Part shown: in pieces, positions 38,803-50,036 of the stretch
How the letters are laid out: each line of letters opens with the position of its first letter
Position numbering within the stretch: position 1 is the first letter of the stretch
Assembly (NCBI RefSeq): GCF_019970065.1
Contig: NZ_JAHXYH010000001.1
Location: 1,240,001 to 1,304,000, forward strand
From: Chryseobacterium sp. OSA05B
Lineage (GTDB): Bacteria; Bacteroidota; Bacteroidia; Flavobacteriales; Weeksellaceae
Reading direction: 5' to 3'
Length of the DNA: 64,000 nt
Position numbers and translations under genes: made by a program
The notes under the pieces: model-generated
The model's database searches: none
The model's input: only the letters and a program-made list of their open reading frames with translations
Told to the model about the DNA's origin: nothing

Positions 38803-39908
38803 TACAGTTTAATTTTTAAAATAGTCTGATAGTTGTTATGGTCTGCAGGTTCGGATATAAAAGTATATTTTCCCGCATAGTTTTTTTCCAGAATATTGAT
38901 GACTGCTTCATTTCCCAAGCCGCTGTCATTCATATTTCCGACAAGATTTTTTTTCTTTGATACAGAATTTTCAATCTCAAACAAAAGTTCCTGATCCTGT
39001 ATTTTATAGCTGACATTGATATAAGTCTCCGCCTCTATTCCCACCGCTGAATGCTTCAACGCATTTTCAAATAAGGTAAGACAAACAGATGGCGGAATAT
39101 CAATTAATTCCAGGGTTTCTTCATCCTGAATATCGAAATTGATGTTCAACACATTATTATACTTTAACTGATACAATCCAGCCAGGGATTTAATAGATGA
39201 AAATTCCTGAGCCATAGAAATCTTTTCCTTTCCGGTATCATAAATCACATACTGAAGCAGTTTACTGAGCTGCAAAATGGATTCTGACGTATTTTCTGAA
39301 GGCTGGAAACTTTTGGAGTAAATATTATTAAGCGTATTCAGCAGAAAATGGGGGTTCATTTTAGATTTAAGCAGATCAAGGTACAACTGGTCTTTTTCTT
39401 CTCCCAAATCTTTAAAATCCTGTTCGATAAGAAATTTATCCTTGGTGATGCCTAAAAACGAAGCCACCAATATCACAATTCCCTGCGCTGTATACACATT
39501 GTACAGGAATTTGGTATTGGAAAGGGTTTCATTGAAATTCATGTGAAACACCGCCGGCTGTAATAAAATCCGGAAAAGGCTCGACACCAGAAAACTGATC
39601 AGGGCATAGAGGATGAACTCGGGATATTTATTGGAAAGATAAAATTCCGGGACCAGATAAAAATAGACAAGACTGTAAATTCCGACATTAAAAATAATGA
39701 CCGATACAACACTCCAGATGAGTTCCGGAACGTCTAAAAAGTAGTTTTCAGTAAAAAAAGTGATGACAATGAAGATCAAAAGGAAAAAAATGTGCTGAAA
39801 CTTCAACAAAAATCCCCAATGATATTCCATCAGTCTTTTCAACACTTTCGCATTAAACAAAAGCCTGAAAACCAGTAATATAAATACAATATTTAGAATT
39901 AAAAACAT
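38802..39908 (-). CDS. LytS-type sensor histidine kinase
   Basis: 368 aa. Four or five N-terminal membrane helices (about residues 1-165), then the His_kinase domain with phosphoacceptor His in KMNPHFLLNTLNNIYS (about residue 190), an N-box-like NALKHS and a glycine region 'SGLGNEAVINILE'. It pairs with the LytTR regulator downstream. A minus-strand -7 box TATATTTG lies at 39934-39941, 26 bp upstream. Such pairs often respond to cell-envelope or peptide signals, but the signal here is unknown. Confidence 0.94.
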   Translation of the reverse strand: MFLILNIVFILLVFRLLFNAKVLKRLMEYHWGFLLKFQHIFFLLIFIVITFFTENYFLDVPELIWSVVSVIIFNVGIYSLVYFYLVPEFYLSNKYPEFILYALISFLVSSLFRILLQPAVFHMNFNETLSNTKFLYNVYTAQGIVILVASFLGITKDKFLIEQDFKDLGEEKDQLYLDLLKSKMNPHFLLNTLNNIYSKSFQPSENTSESILQLSKLLQYVIYDTGKEKISMAQEFSSIKSLAGLYQLKYNNVLNINFDIQDEETLELIDIPPSVCLTLFENALKHSAVGIEAETYINVSYKIQDQELLFEIENSVSKKKNLVGNMNDSGLGNEAVINILEKNYAGKYTFISEPADHNNYQTILKIKL

Positions 39909-40023
39909 CTAAAAAATCCAAATTTCAATCTTTCAAATATACCATCTTTTTTACCCCATCGTGCAGTTCACTGATAAAAACTGTCATTGATTGAAAAATA
40001 AATCTGCGGCTGGTTCTTATAAA

Positions 40024-40031
40024 TATATTTG
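40024..40031 (+). promoter_or_regulatory. -7 promoter box ahead of the DUF2490 gene
   Basis: TATATTTG, a perfect TAnnTTTG match, 28 bp upstream of the ATG at 40060. Confidence 0.5.
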
Positions 40032-40059
40032 AGACATCAGGATATTAACTCAATATTAC

Positions 40060-40755
40060 ATGAAAATTAAATTCAGATTAATCATCATTTTGATGCTGGG
40101 AATGATCCGGCTCGCCAACGCGCAAAGCCGAGATAACTACAATATGTGGTTTCAGTATCTGATGTCCGCAAGACTCACCGACAAAAGTACACTGACTGCC
40201 CTTTCGCAGTACCGTTCTTTTGATCTCGCGTATGACACAAGACTTTTCCTGGTTTCTGCGTATGTAGATTATGAAGTGGCCAATGAAGTGAAACCCGCTG
40301 CCGGATTCATGTTTCTGGTTCTGGATTCCTATAAATCTGACAATTCAAAAAAAGAGCGGTATGAAAAAAGGCCTTTCCAGCAAGTGACATTGGGAGGTAA
40401 TATCGGAAGAACTTCCGTCTCGCACCGCTTCCGGGTGGAAGAACGTTTCATCAGCAATCCGGATGAGTTCATCGTCAGACTCCGTTATCTGATTTCCCTG
40501 AGAATTCCTTTTAACAGAAAGGGAGAAAAAGAAAAACTGTACGGCATTCTGAAAAATGAATTGAGGATGAATGTGGTGAAGGAAGATCCGTTTGACAGTA
40601 ACCGTTTAACAGCCGGACTTGGAATTAAAGTCGGAAAAAACTCAGCCATTGAAGTCGCTTTTATCAATCAGCTGGAGACCGGATCTACGAGTAATTACGG
40701 CTACATCGGCTACAGAAACAGTTTCGACTGGAGAAAGAAAAACAAAAATAAATAA
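40060..40755 (+). CDS. DUF2490 domain-containing protein (probable outer-membrane barrel)
   Basis: 231 aa. Signal peptide to about residue 22 (RLANAQS). The DUF2490 pattern is clear: 'YNMWFQYLMSARLTDKS' with alternating beta strands and 'RVEERF' in the middle. Predicted to be a small outer-membrane beta-barrel. It lies 18 bp ahead of a CitMHS transporter gene and is probably cotranscribed with it. Confidence 0.85.
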   Translation: MKIKFRLIIILMLGMIRLANAQSRDNYNMWFQYLMSARLTDKSTLTALSQYRSFDLAYDTRLFLVSAYVDYEVANEVKPAAGFMFLVLDSYKSDNSKKERYEKRPFQQVTLGGNIGRTSVSHRFRVEERFISNPDEFIVRLRYLISLRIPFNRKGEKEKLYGILKNELRMNVVKEDPFDSNRLTAGLGIKVGKNSAIEVAFINQLETGSTSNYGYIGYRNSFDWRKKNKNK

Positions 40756-40773
40756 CTATAAATCAAATCATCT

Positions 40774-42060
40774 ATGCTTACATTCCTTGGATTCGTCATG
40801 ATTCTGATCTTCATGGTTCTGATCATGAACAAAAAAATGACTCCGCTTACGGCATTGGTCATCGTCCCGGTAACCGTAGCTCTCTTTGCAGGGTTTGGTC
40901 CTGAACTGGGAGAAATGATGAAAAACGGGGTCAAAGAAATAGCCCTTACCGGCGTTATGCTGATCTTCGCCATCCTGTATTTCAGTTTAATGATCGATAC
41001 GGGACTTTTTGAGCCTTTGGTCAATATTATTTTAAAAGCAGTTGGGGATAATCCCATTAAAACCACCATAGGAACAGCAGTTCTTACTGCTCTGGTTTCT
41101 CTGGACGGTGACGGCTCTTCCACTTATTTAATTGTGGTAGCTGCAATGCTTCCCCTTTATAAAAAACAGGGCATGAACCCGTTGATTCTTACCTGCATCA
41201 TTATGCTGGCAGGACAAATCATGAATATTCTCCCGTGGGGCGGTCCTACAGCAAGGGTTATGAGCTCTCTGAAACTGGGACACACAGAAATTTTTGTGCC
41301 TATGATCCCGATTATGGCAATCGGTATTCTGTGGGTGATATTCGTGGCCTATATTTTGGGAAGAAGAGAAAAAATAAGAATTGCCAAGCATGGAAAATTT
41401 ACCAATTATAACACGAATGATATCATCGGCGAAGTAGATCTTAAACTTAGACGTCCCAAGTTGATCCTGATCAATCTGGCTCTTACCATCACTCTTTTGG
41501 TGGTGATGATCCTGGACCTTGTTCCATTGGGAATTGCCTTTATGATCGCTTTCTGTATTGCTTCCATCATTAATTATCCCAAATTAAAAGACCAGCAGAA
41601 AATTATTTCAAAACATGCGGGCAATGCTTTGTCTGTAGCAGGAATGATCTTCGGGGCAGGAATCTTTACAGGAATTCTGAATGGTTCCGGCATTATGCAG
41701 GCGATGGGAAACAGTATGATAGAAATCGTTCCGAAAAGCTGGGGCGGTTATCTGAATATTGTAACAGCTGCTTTCAGTATTCCATTGACTTTTTTCCTTT
41801 CGAATGATGCTTATTATTTTGGAATACTCCCTATTATTGTCGCTACCGGGCATCAGCTGGGTATTTCTCCGGAAATTCTTGGGAGAGCGAGCCTTATCGG
41901 ACAGGGGTCACACCTTTTGAGCCCGCTGGTTCCGTCTACTTATTTATTGGTATCGCTGGCTGGTGTAGAATTTTCAGATCATTTGAAATATACGTTAAAA
42001 TGGGCATTGGGATCTTCAATTGTCATGTTGATCGCAGCATTGATTCTTGGAGTGATTTAA
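40774..42060 (+). CDS. CitMHS family transporter (metal-citrate/H+ symporter-like)
   Basis: 428 aa, about 12 hydrophobic helices. It fits the CitMHS family: 'MTPLTALVIVPVTVALFAGFG' start region, 'ALVSLDGDGSSTYLI', 'LPWGGPTARV', and 'FFLSNDAYYFGILPI' near the C-terminus. Characterised members import citrate complexed with Mg or Ca. Preceded by a DUF2490 gene in the same transcription unit. Confidence 0.88.
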   Translation: MLTFLGFVMILIFMVLIMNKKMTPLTALVIVPVTVALFAGFGPELGEMMKNGVKEIALTGVMLIFAILYFSLMIDTGLFEPLVNIILKAVGDNPIKTTIGTAVLTALVSLDGDGSSTYLIVVAAMLPLYKKQGMNPLILTCIIMLAGQIMNILPWGGPTARVMSSLKLGHTEIFVPMIPIMAIGILWVIFVAYILGRREKIRIAKHGKFTNYNTNDIIGEVDLKLRRPKLILINLALTITLLVVMILDLVPLGIAFMIAFCIASIINYPKLKDQQKIISKHAGNALSVAGMIFGAGIFTGILNGSGIMQAMGNSMIEIVPKSWGGYLNIVTAAFSIPLTFFLSNDAYYFGILPIIVATGHQLGISPEILGRASLIGQGSHLLSPLVPSTYLLVSLAGVEFSDHLKYTLKWALGSSIVMLIAALILGVI

Positions 42061-42278
42061 TCGAAAGATGGAAGTTTTTATTGGACGCAGTTTTAAAATT
42101 AATGGGTAAATTTTAAAGCTTAATAATCAGGATTTAAAAATCAATAGAAACCGGTTGGAAGTTGTATTTTCCTCTTCAAAAACATCCATCTTCCACCTTC
42201 CATCTTCCCTACCCCATTATTCTATTTCAGATGTAAAAAAAACAACAGATCTTTGTACGGACAGTATATTTTATTCAA
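42061..42278. repeat. Intergenic region with GATGGAAG / CTTCCATC motifs
   Basis: A GATGGAAG near the start and CCATCTTCCACCTTCCATCT near 42190 are complementary and could fold the gap into a long imperfect hairpin. It may act as a terminator or be a dispersed repeat. No gene here. Confidence 0.3.
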
Positions 42279-43517
42279 ATGAACCTTTTTGAAACCCAAA
42301 AAACATTCACAGGAAGATATTTAAAAAATCTCACCTTATATGTATTTGCCGCCATTCTCGGTGGAGTGCTCACAGGACATTATGCACCTGAGGCAAGCAT
42401 TCAGTTGGGAATTGTGAGCCGGTATTTCTTTTTGGTTCTGGAAATGCTGATCCTTCCGATTATCTTCATGGCCATCATGTATGGAATCTGCCAGCTTTCG
42501 GGGATCAGAAATGCGAGAAGCATTGTTTGGAAGACGATTCTGTATTTTCTGATCATCAGTTCGGTCGCTATAATTTTAGGATTCATTTTCGGATTTGCGG
42601 TAAAACCGGGTGCTGATACGGGAATTAATACGGCAAAGATCAGCAGATCTCTTCCCAAAACATTTGAGATTAACGACAGCACTTTATCCGGAAGTCTGTA
42701 TCTCAACAGACACGGAATTTTCTTGCTTGTTTCCATCGTAGCCGGCATTTTCATGAATCTTTCCGGAGCAAGAGAGAAATTCCTGAACATCCTGGATCGT
42801 GGCCTTAAGATTTTTTATACGGTCATTAAATACCTCTACATTATCCTTCCTGTTATTATTTTCTGCAATATTGCTTATGGGGTTTCAGTATATGGCATCA
42901 ATACCCTTTTGCCACTCAGTAAAGTGGTAGCAACGGTTTATCTGGCTGATATCGTTTTTATCTTTGGAATTCTGGGGGGTGTCGCGTATCTGTTCAAAAT
43001 CCAGTTGTGGAAATTTTTGCTGGATTTAAAGGAAGAAATCATTCTTGTAGTCACCACATCCTCTTCCAAGACTGCCTTCCCGCTGATCTTTGAAAAAATG
43101 GAATCCGAAGGGTACAGCAGAAAAATTTTAAGATTTGTGATTCCTTTGGGATATAACTTTAATCTTTCCGGGGCGTGTATTTACATTTCCGTGACGTGTT
43201 GCTTTCTGATTCAGTTTTATAATATTTCATTAACTGTCAGTGATTATCTCTGGCTTTTCATCATTATTTCCGTGACTTCGAAAACGGCATCGGGAGTTCC
43301 GGGATCAGGTTTTCTGGCCCTTATTTTTACGTTGAACAGATTTGGAAAGATTCCGCTGACGGATATTGCCCTTCTTTACAGCGTTGACCGTTTTATGAAT
43401 GAAGCGAGATCTGTCACCAATTTTATCAGCATTGCGATTTCAGGGGCGGTGATCTCGAAGATCAATCAGGTTTCAAAGAATCATTTAGCCGATAAATCCA
43501 AGGCTAAAATGCTGTAA
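42279..43517 (+). CDS. Dicarboxylate/amino acid:cation symporter (DAACS family)
   Basis: 412 aa. GltP/DctA type: helices through residue 250, then the re-entrant hairpin with the serine-rich TTSSSKTAFPLIFEKM and 'PLGYNFNLSGACIYI', and the second hairpin 'SVTSKTASGVPGSGFLAL'. It imports C4-dicarboxylates or acidic amino acids with sodium or protons; the exact substrate is not inferable. Single gene next to the CitMHS transporter gene, so this section may serve organic-acid uptake. Confidence 0.92.
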   Translation: MNLFETQKTFTGRYLKNLTLYVFAAILGGVLTGHYAPEASIQLGIVSRYFFLVLEMLILPIIFMAIMYGICQLSGIRNARSIVWKTILYFLIISSVAIILGFIFGFAVKPGADTGINTAKISRSLPKTFEINDSTLSGSLYLNRHGIFLLVSIVAGIFMNLSGAREKFLNILDRGLKIFYTVIKYLYIILPVIIFCNIAYGVSVYGINTLLPLSKVVATVYLADIVFIFGILGGVAYLFKIQLWKFLLDLKEEIILVVTTSSSKTAFPLIFEKMESEGYSRKILRFVIPLGYNFNLSGACIYISVTCCFLIQFYNISLTVSDYLWLFIIISVTSKTASGVPGSGFLALIFTLNRFGKIPLTDIALLYSVDRFMNEARSVTNFISIAISGAVISKINQVSKNHLADKSKAKML

Positions 43518-43617
43518 AACACTTCAATTATTCTTTTAAGGCATTAATACTCAATATTTTTCCGTTCTCTTTCTGCATTTTTTGTAATTTGGTTTCATCC
43601 AAACTCAACAGAAAATC

Positions 43618-44133
43618 ATGAACAATATACTTCTGACGCTCAGTATCTTTCTTTTAGGATTTAACCTGACGTATTCACAAAATAAAACGGAAACAGAGAA
43701 ACATAAAGTTGAGCTTCGAAAGGTATTGGATACTTTTATGTCCAGCTTAAAAGCCAAAGACAGCACCAGCCTGTACAATTTATTTTATGACGGACCTGTC
43801 ACCTGGGTGGGTGTCTATAAAGATAAAACGCAGCAGAAAAGAATTGAGAAAGATCCCAAATCCTCAGATCACAAATTAGCCGATTATAAATCCTGGTTCA
43901 GAAGTACAACCAAAGGATCTGTAAAAGAAGAAAAGTTTTCTAACGTCAATATTGATACCGACGGCAGCATAGCTTCAGTAACCTTTGATTTCAGTTTCTG
44001 GGCCGGCGGAAAGAAAGGCTTGTGGGGAAAAGAATCCTGGGGACTGGTGAAAATTAAGAATGAATGGAAGATCACCAGCGTCATATTTTCAATGGAACAG
44101 GAAAGTATTTCTCCCGAACCTCAAAGAGAATAA
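43618..44133 (+). CDS. Secreted NTF2-like (SnoaL/DUF4440-type) protein
   Basis: 171 aa. Signal peptide to about residue 20 (NLTYSQN). The body looks like an NTF2-like cone fold: 'VLDTFMSSLKAKDSTSLYNLFYDGPVTWVG' and a final 'KIKNEWKITSVIFSM'. No catalytic residues can be named. Followed 49 bp later by another secreted protein. Confidence 0.65.
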   Translation: MNNILLTLSIFLLGFNLTYSQNKTETEKHKVELRKVLDTFMSSLKAKDSTSLYNLFYDGPVTWVGVYKDKTQQKRIEKDPKSSDHKLADYKSWFRSTTKGSVKEEKFSNVNIDTDGSIASVTFDFSFWAGGKKGLWGKESWGLVKIKNEWKITSVIFSMEQESISPEPQRE

Positions 44134-44182
44134 TAAAGCTGTAACTTTTTGAAAATGAGTAACACTTATTATTAAAAAAATC

Positions 44183-44902
44183 ATGAGAACATTTCTTGTC
44201 CTTTTATTAGTAAGCAGCGTTCATTTATTTTCGCAGAAACTGCTTACCCCAGCCAACAGCAGTATTGATGCTAAACTGATCAAAGATGAAACCTCGGAAG
44301 CGGTCTGGTATGCTGACAATGCAGGAACAAAAACAGAAATAGGAAGCATCATCACCGAGCTTAAAAAATTAAACAAAACGGATCTCCTCATTAGAACTAC
44401 CGTAAAGCTAAAGCAGGCTCCTGATGCCAAGTGGACGGATTCTACCATCGTAAAAACAGCCAGTTTCGAACCTGTCTATCATTCCTCTTTTAATATGATG
44501 AGGGATATGGTGCTCAAATCGGGCAAAACGAAAGTAACCGGGTATTATCTTAATAAAAAATCTCAGGAAAAACACAGTATAGACATTCCGGCAGCCAATT
44601 ATTTCGACAGCAGCAGTTATCCTATGATGATCCGGTTTTCTCCGCTTAAAGAAAATTATACCGCTGACCTCTCCATTTTTGATTATAATCCGGATGCCAA
44701 ACAGGGGCTCATAAAAGCCTATATACTGGAAGTAAAGAAAACCGATTACGACGGAAAAAAAGTCTGGGCCGTAAAAACAACGGATGATATCAGAGACAAA
44801 ACAACATTCGTTACCTACTATATCGATCCCGAAACCCGAAAAATTCTGAAACAGGATATGGATCTCGGCGGCAAAAAAATGACACTGGAAACCATCAAAT
44901 AA
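44183..44902 (+). CDS. Secreted hypothetical protein
   Basis: 239 aa. Signal peptide to about residue 18 (VHLFSQK). Beta-rich, with a C-terminal 'TTFVTYYIDPETRKILKQDM' segment like those in proteins annotated DUF3108 or LolA-type. No family assigned with certainty. A terminator follows. Confidence 0.6.
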   Translation: MRTFLVLLLVSSVHLFSQKLLTPANSSIDAKLIKDETSEAVWYADNAGTKTEIGSIITELKKLNKTDLLIRTTVKLKQAPDAKWTDSTIVKTASFEPVYHSSFNMMRDMVLKSGKTKVTGYYLNKKSQEKHSIDIPAANYFDSSSYPMMIRFSPLKENYTADLSIFDYNPDAKQGLIKAYILEVKKTDYDGKKVWAVKTTDDIRDKTTFVTYYIDPETRKILKQDMDLGGKKMTLETIK

Positions 44903-44910
44903 AAATCTCT

Positions 44911-44938
44911 AAAGTTTACTGTAACGGTAAACTTTTTC
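44911..44938 (+). terminator. Terminator after the 44183-44902 gene
   Basis: AAAGTTTAC-tgtaacg-GTAAACTTT perfect 9-bp stem, then TTCTTTTT, 8 bp beyond the stop. Confidence 0.75.
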
Positions 44939-45070
44939 TTTTTAATAGACAATCCAAATGATAAATCCTTCATACTCCCTGTTACAGCACAATCATTAAA
45001 CAACTGATAATCAAAATACAAACATCAACAATAAATCTACATACAGTGTATTATGTAATGATATTTTTTT

Positions 45071-45078
45071 TATCTTTG
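45071..45078 (+). promoter_or_regulatory. -7 promoter box of the GG-leader micropeptide gene
   Basis: TATCTTTG matches TAnnTTTG, 84 bp ahead of the ATG at 45163. It supports the small ORF being transcribed. Confidence 0.5.
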
Positions 45079-45162
45079 AATTAACACTTACCACACCAAA
45101 TCGTCAAAAATCCTGATTGACCCTAAATGTTCAGGAATGTAAAACAAATTAAATATTAATCT

Positions 45163-45297
45163 ATGAAAAATGCTAAATCATTAAGCAGAGACGCGCAAAA
45201 ATCTATCATCGGAGGTGCGGCGAGACTTGTTTGTTGCGAACGCGACGATCAGGGAAAATGTACTTTATGGATCGGGCCTGGACAGCACTGCCCTTAA
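45163..45297 (+). CDS. 44-aa GG-leader micropeptide (bacteriocin-like)
   Basis: 44 aa: leader MKNAKSLSRDAQKSIIGG, then a Cys-rich core with Cys24, Cys25, Cys33 and Cys43. The leader has the double-glycine form (…L.r..qk.I.GG) seen in many small Chryseobacterium peptides annotated as bacteriocin-like. It has its own -7 box 84 bp upstream and a terminator 28 bp downstream, so it looks like a complete monocistronic gene. No modification enzyme or peptidase-containing ABC exporter is visible in this window. Function unknown: secreted peptide, signal or antimicrobial. Confidence 0.7.
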   Translation: MKNAKSLSRDAQKSIIGGAARLVCCERDDQGKCTLWIGPGQHCP

Positions 45298-45324
45298 TTC
45301 AATGAATAAGTAGAGTTAAATACA

Positions 45325-45352
45325 AAAGCCGGAAGTTTCCGGCTTTACTTTT
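45325..45352 (+). terminator. Terminator of the micropeptide gene
   Basis: AAAGCCGGAA-GT-TTCCGGCTTT, a 10-bp stem followed by ACTTTTTT. Confidence 0.85.
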
Positions 45353-45472
45353 TTCATTTTTCTGCCAAATTTTCACACTTGAAATTAAAACTCTGCCATT
45401 TCATCCACAGGGACCTCATGGCATACATTTAGAGAATTATAATGGAGAATTAATTAAAAAATAAAATATATT

Positions 45473-45751
45473 ATGTCAGTAAACTTTAAACCATTAGCAG
45501 ACAGAGTTCTTATCGAGCCTATCGCTGCAGAAACTAAAACAGCTTCAGGTATTATTATTCCGGACACTGCGAAGGAAAAGCCGCAGGAAGGTACTGTAGT
45601 AGCAGTAGGTCCAGGTAAAAAAGATGAGCCTACAACTGTTCAGGTAGGTGACAAAGTTCTTTATGGAAAATATTCAGGTTCTGAATTAAAATTAGACGGG
45701 AAAGATTTCTTAATCGTTAAGGAAGGAGATTTACTTGGAGTAATCGGATAG
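45473..45751 (+). CDS. groS: Co-chaperonin GroES
   Basis: 92 aa, standard length. It caps the GroEL chamber. Typical motifs: '[12 protein letters not shown]' at the start, the mobile loop '[17 protein letters not shown]', and '[24 protein letters not shown]'. Normally groL follows within about 50-100 bp; here a four-helix-bundle gene intervenes and groL begins 481 bp later. Confidence 0.98.
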   Translation: MSVNFKPLADRVLIEPIAAETKTASGIIIPDTAKEKPQEGTVVAVGPGKKDEPTTVQVGDKVLYGKYSGSELKLDGKDFLIVKEGDLLGVIG

Positions 45752-47858
<2,107 letters not shown>

Positions 47859-47883
47859 TCATCACCGATGCTTTAAATATATA

Positions 47884-47914
47884 AGCCGCTCTGCTTTTGC
47901 AGGGCGGTTTTTTT
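47884..47914 (+). terminator. groL terminator (reference copy of the repeated terminator)
   Basis: GCCGCTCTGC-TTTT-GCAGGGCGGT with seven T. The stem contains G-U pairs. Related copies follow at 49779, 50798, 52726, 57698 and 58698. Confidence 0.88.
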
Positions 47915-47970
47915 GTTTTACAAAAATCTAATGGACTTTTTACTTGAAACTTTATTCGCAATTGTATATA

Positions 47971-47998
47971 TTGTATATTGGTGCAATGCGTAAATTTG
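47971..47998 (+). promoter_or_regulatory. Promoter of the first cargo gene after groL
   Basis: TTG, 17 nt, then TAAATTTG: a full match to the flavobacterial consensus. The stretch GCAATGCGTAAATTTGAATG and following TTAGC recurs nearly unchanged at 58746-58769, and in part at 57747-57762. Confidence 0.7.
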
Positions 47999-48031
47999 AA
48001 TGTTAGCAGATATTTTAGAAAAAACCGAACA

Positions 48032-49471
48032 ATGAAAAGAATTATACTTTTATTATTGACACTATTTAGTTTGACATTAAGCTATTCTCAAAATCTTTAT
48101 CCTGAAAAATACAAAGATTGTAGTTTAACTTCCTTTTGTCTTGATTGTGGAGAAACTAGAGCTGAACCTCAAAACTCAATAATAAATGAATTGTTAAACA
48201 AATTTGATAAAAAGAGTTTGAGTAAAATAATAGGAAAGATTGAAGTACAAATTTTAATTGACGAATATGGAAAGCCTTGCCTGCTAAGTTCATTAAATCA
48301 AACTAATATCTCATCAAAAAAACTAGGTTTACAGAATGCAATAAACTCAACATCAAATTGGGAACCTGCGATTTCAGAAAATAAAAAAACAAATAGCTCT
48401 GTTTCGCTAATTTTTGAATTTGAAAATAGCAACTTTTCTGCAAAGCGTAAAGTCTTTGACTTTAAAAATCAATCAAATGCAAAATCTGTTGGAAGTCCTG
48501 ATATAAAAGGAACGGATAAAGAAAAACTTTCAAAACGTTGGACTGTATTCACCCAACAGAACTCAGAATTACCTTGGGATATGACAAGAGTTGTTGCAAA
48601 TGATTTGGACAATAATATTTGGATTGGAACAGATAATGGAATTGTAAAAATAAATAATGGAAAATGGGAACATTTTAACTCAAAAAATACATTAATCTCT
48701 CCTCCTGATTATAATAAAAATGAAACACAATCCATACGAGATTTAGAAGTTGACAAAAATAACAATAAGTGGTTTGTTGCCGGTTGGGATGTTTATAAAT
48801 ATGACAATAAAAACTGGATAAAATACGACTCAATAAATTCCCCAATAAATTGGGCAAGAAGAATATTTGTTGACCACTCAAATAATGTATGGTTTACGTC
48901 TTGGGATGGGGTAGCAAAGTTTGACGGAAAAAAATGGTCAGTAATTAACAAGCAAAATTCAAATCTACCAACTGACAAAACCCTTGGTGTTTATGTAGAC
49001 CAGAAGGATAGAATTTGGATTGGAACATTTGAAGGAAATGTAATGGTCGAAAACGGTGTAACGAAATTGTTAAACGAGAAAAATTCGCCTTTATCAAAAG
49101 CGTACATTTCAAAAATCTATGAAGATAAAAAAGGGAATTTATGGTTTGACTTATACAACGATAAATCAAATGAAGCTGGAATTTACGTATTAGATTTACA
49201 ACAAAAATGGACAAGAATAAATCATTCAAATCCTAAAATGTTCAGCGAAAATGCAATCAATGATTTTTATTTGGATGAAGAAACCAACTTGTTATGGATA
49301 ACATTAAATGGAGTTGGTGTTTTAAGTTATGACACAAACTCAAAAAAATGGGAAACTTACACAAATGAAAATTCAAACGTTCCAAGTATTCATTGCGAGA
49401 GAATAACGAAAGACAAAGATGGTTCGATTTGGATTGCAACTTATGCTGGAGTAATCAAACTTAATAAATAA
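48032..49471 (+). CDS. Secreted TonB-C-like / two-component-regulator-propeller protein
   Basis: 479 aa from the ATG at 48032 (MKRIILLLLTLFSLTLSYSQ signal). An in-frame TTG at 47978 would place the promoter inside the gene, so it was not used. Residues about 50-125 resemble a TonB C-terminal-like domain (KIEVQILIDEYGKPCLL). From about residue 165 there are repeated propeller blades (NIWIGTDNGIVKINNGKWEHF, RIWIGTFEGNVMVENG, SIWIATYAGVIKLNK), as found in sensor domains of hybrid two-component proteins, but no kinase follows. It is cargo between groL and the second groL 3' copy. Function unknown. Confidence 0.8.
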   Translation: MKRIILLLLTLFSLTLSYSQNLYPEKYKDCSLTSFCLDCGETRAEPQNSIINELLNKFDKKSLSKIIGKIEVQILIDEYGKPCLLSSLNQTNISSKKLGLQNAINSTSNWEPAISENKKTNSSVSLIFEFENSNFSAKRKVFDFKNQSNAKSVGSPDIKGTDKEKLSKRWTVFTQQNSELPWDMTRVVANDLDNNIWIGTDNGIVKINNGKWEHFNSKNTLISPPDYNKNETQSIRDLEVDKNNNKWFVAGWDVYKYDNKNWIKYDSINSPINWARRIFVDHSNNVWFTSWDGVAKFDGKKWSVINKQNSNLPTDKTLGVYVDQKDRIWIGTFEGNVMVENGVTKLLNEKNSPLSKAYISKIYEDKKGNLWFDLYNDKSNEAGIYVLDLQQKWTRINHSNPKMFSENAINDFYLDEETNLLWITLNGVGVLSYDTNSKKWETYTNENSNVPSIHCERITKDKDGSIWIATYAGVIKLNK

Positions 49472-49507
49472 AAAAGCATCTGATAACAAGGTATTACCAA
49501 CGGGACT

Positions 49508-49810
49508 GAAGGTTCCGTCATCGTAGCGAAAGTTGCGGAAGGTACAGGAGACTTCGGATACAATGCTAAAACTGACGAGTATGTAAACATGCTTGAAGCA
49601 GGAATCATTGATCCTACGAAAGTAACAAGAGTTGCCCTTGAAAATGCAGCTTCTGTTTCCGGAATGCTTCTTACCACTGAATGTGTGATCACTGAAGTAA
49701 AGAGCGCTGAACCTGCTATGCCAATGGGAGGTGGAATGCCGGGAATGATGTAGTCATCACCGATGCTTTAAATATATAAACCGTTCTGCTTTTGCAGGGC
49801 GGTTTTTTTG
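49508..49810 (+). repeat. groL 3' copy R2 (82 codons plus terminator)
   Basis: 303 bp aligned without gaps to 47613-47915. By eye there are ten differences in the coding part, all at third positions and all synonymous, and two in the terminator. It encodes the GroEL C-terminus from EGSVIVAKV to GGGMPGMM and the stop codon, but has no start. The pattern means it came from a functional groL of another lineage, not from local decay. The antisense open frame at 49441-49692 is a shadow of it. Confidence 0.93.
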
Positions 49811-50036
49811 TGCATTAACCATTTGAAAAAGGAAGAAGTCTTCAAATTAAGAAAGGTTTTTTTATTTAACTATTTCACCATTAGTAGAAATACTTATATT
49901 GTTTTTGGGTAATAAATACGGTATTATCAGCACTTACATTCCCTTAATTTTACAGATACAATAAAGAAATTCTTTTCTTAAACAGGTCAACCGAAAACTG
50001 TAGAGAGTAGGTAAAAAATATTAAAACTAAATTATT

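Noticed and set aside
47978..48031. TTG start extending the propeller protein upstream
   Set aside because: It would place the TAAATTTG promoter inside the gene; the ATG at 48032 begins a proper signal peptide.
49441..49692. Antisense open frame over the second groL 3' copy
   Set aside because: It mirrors the antisense frame over groL itself (47432-47797); it is a shadow of GroEL coding sequence.
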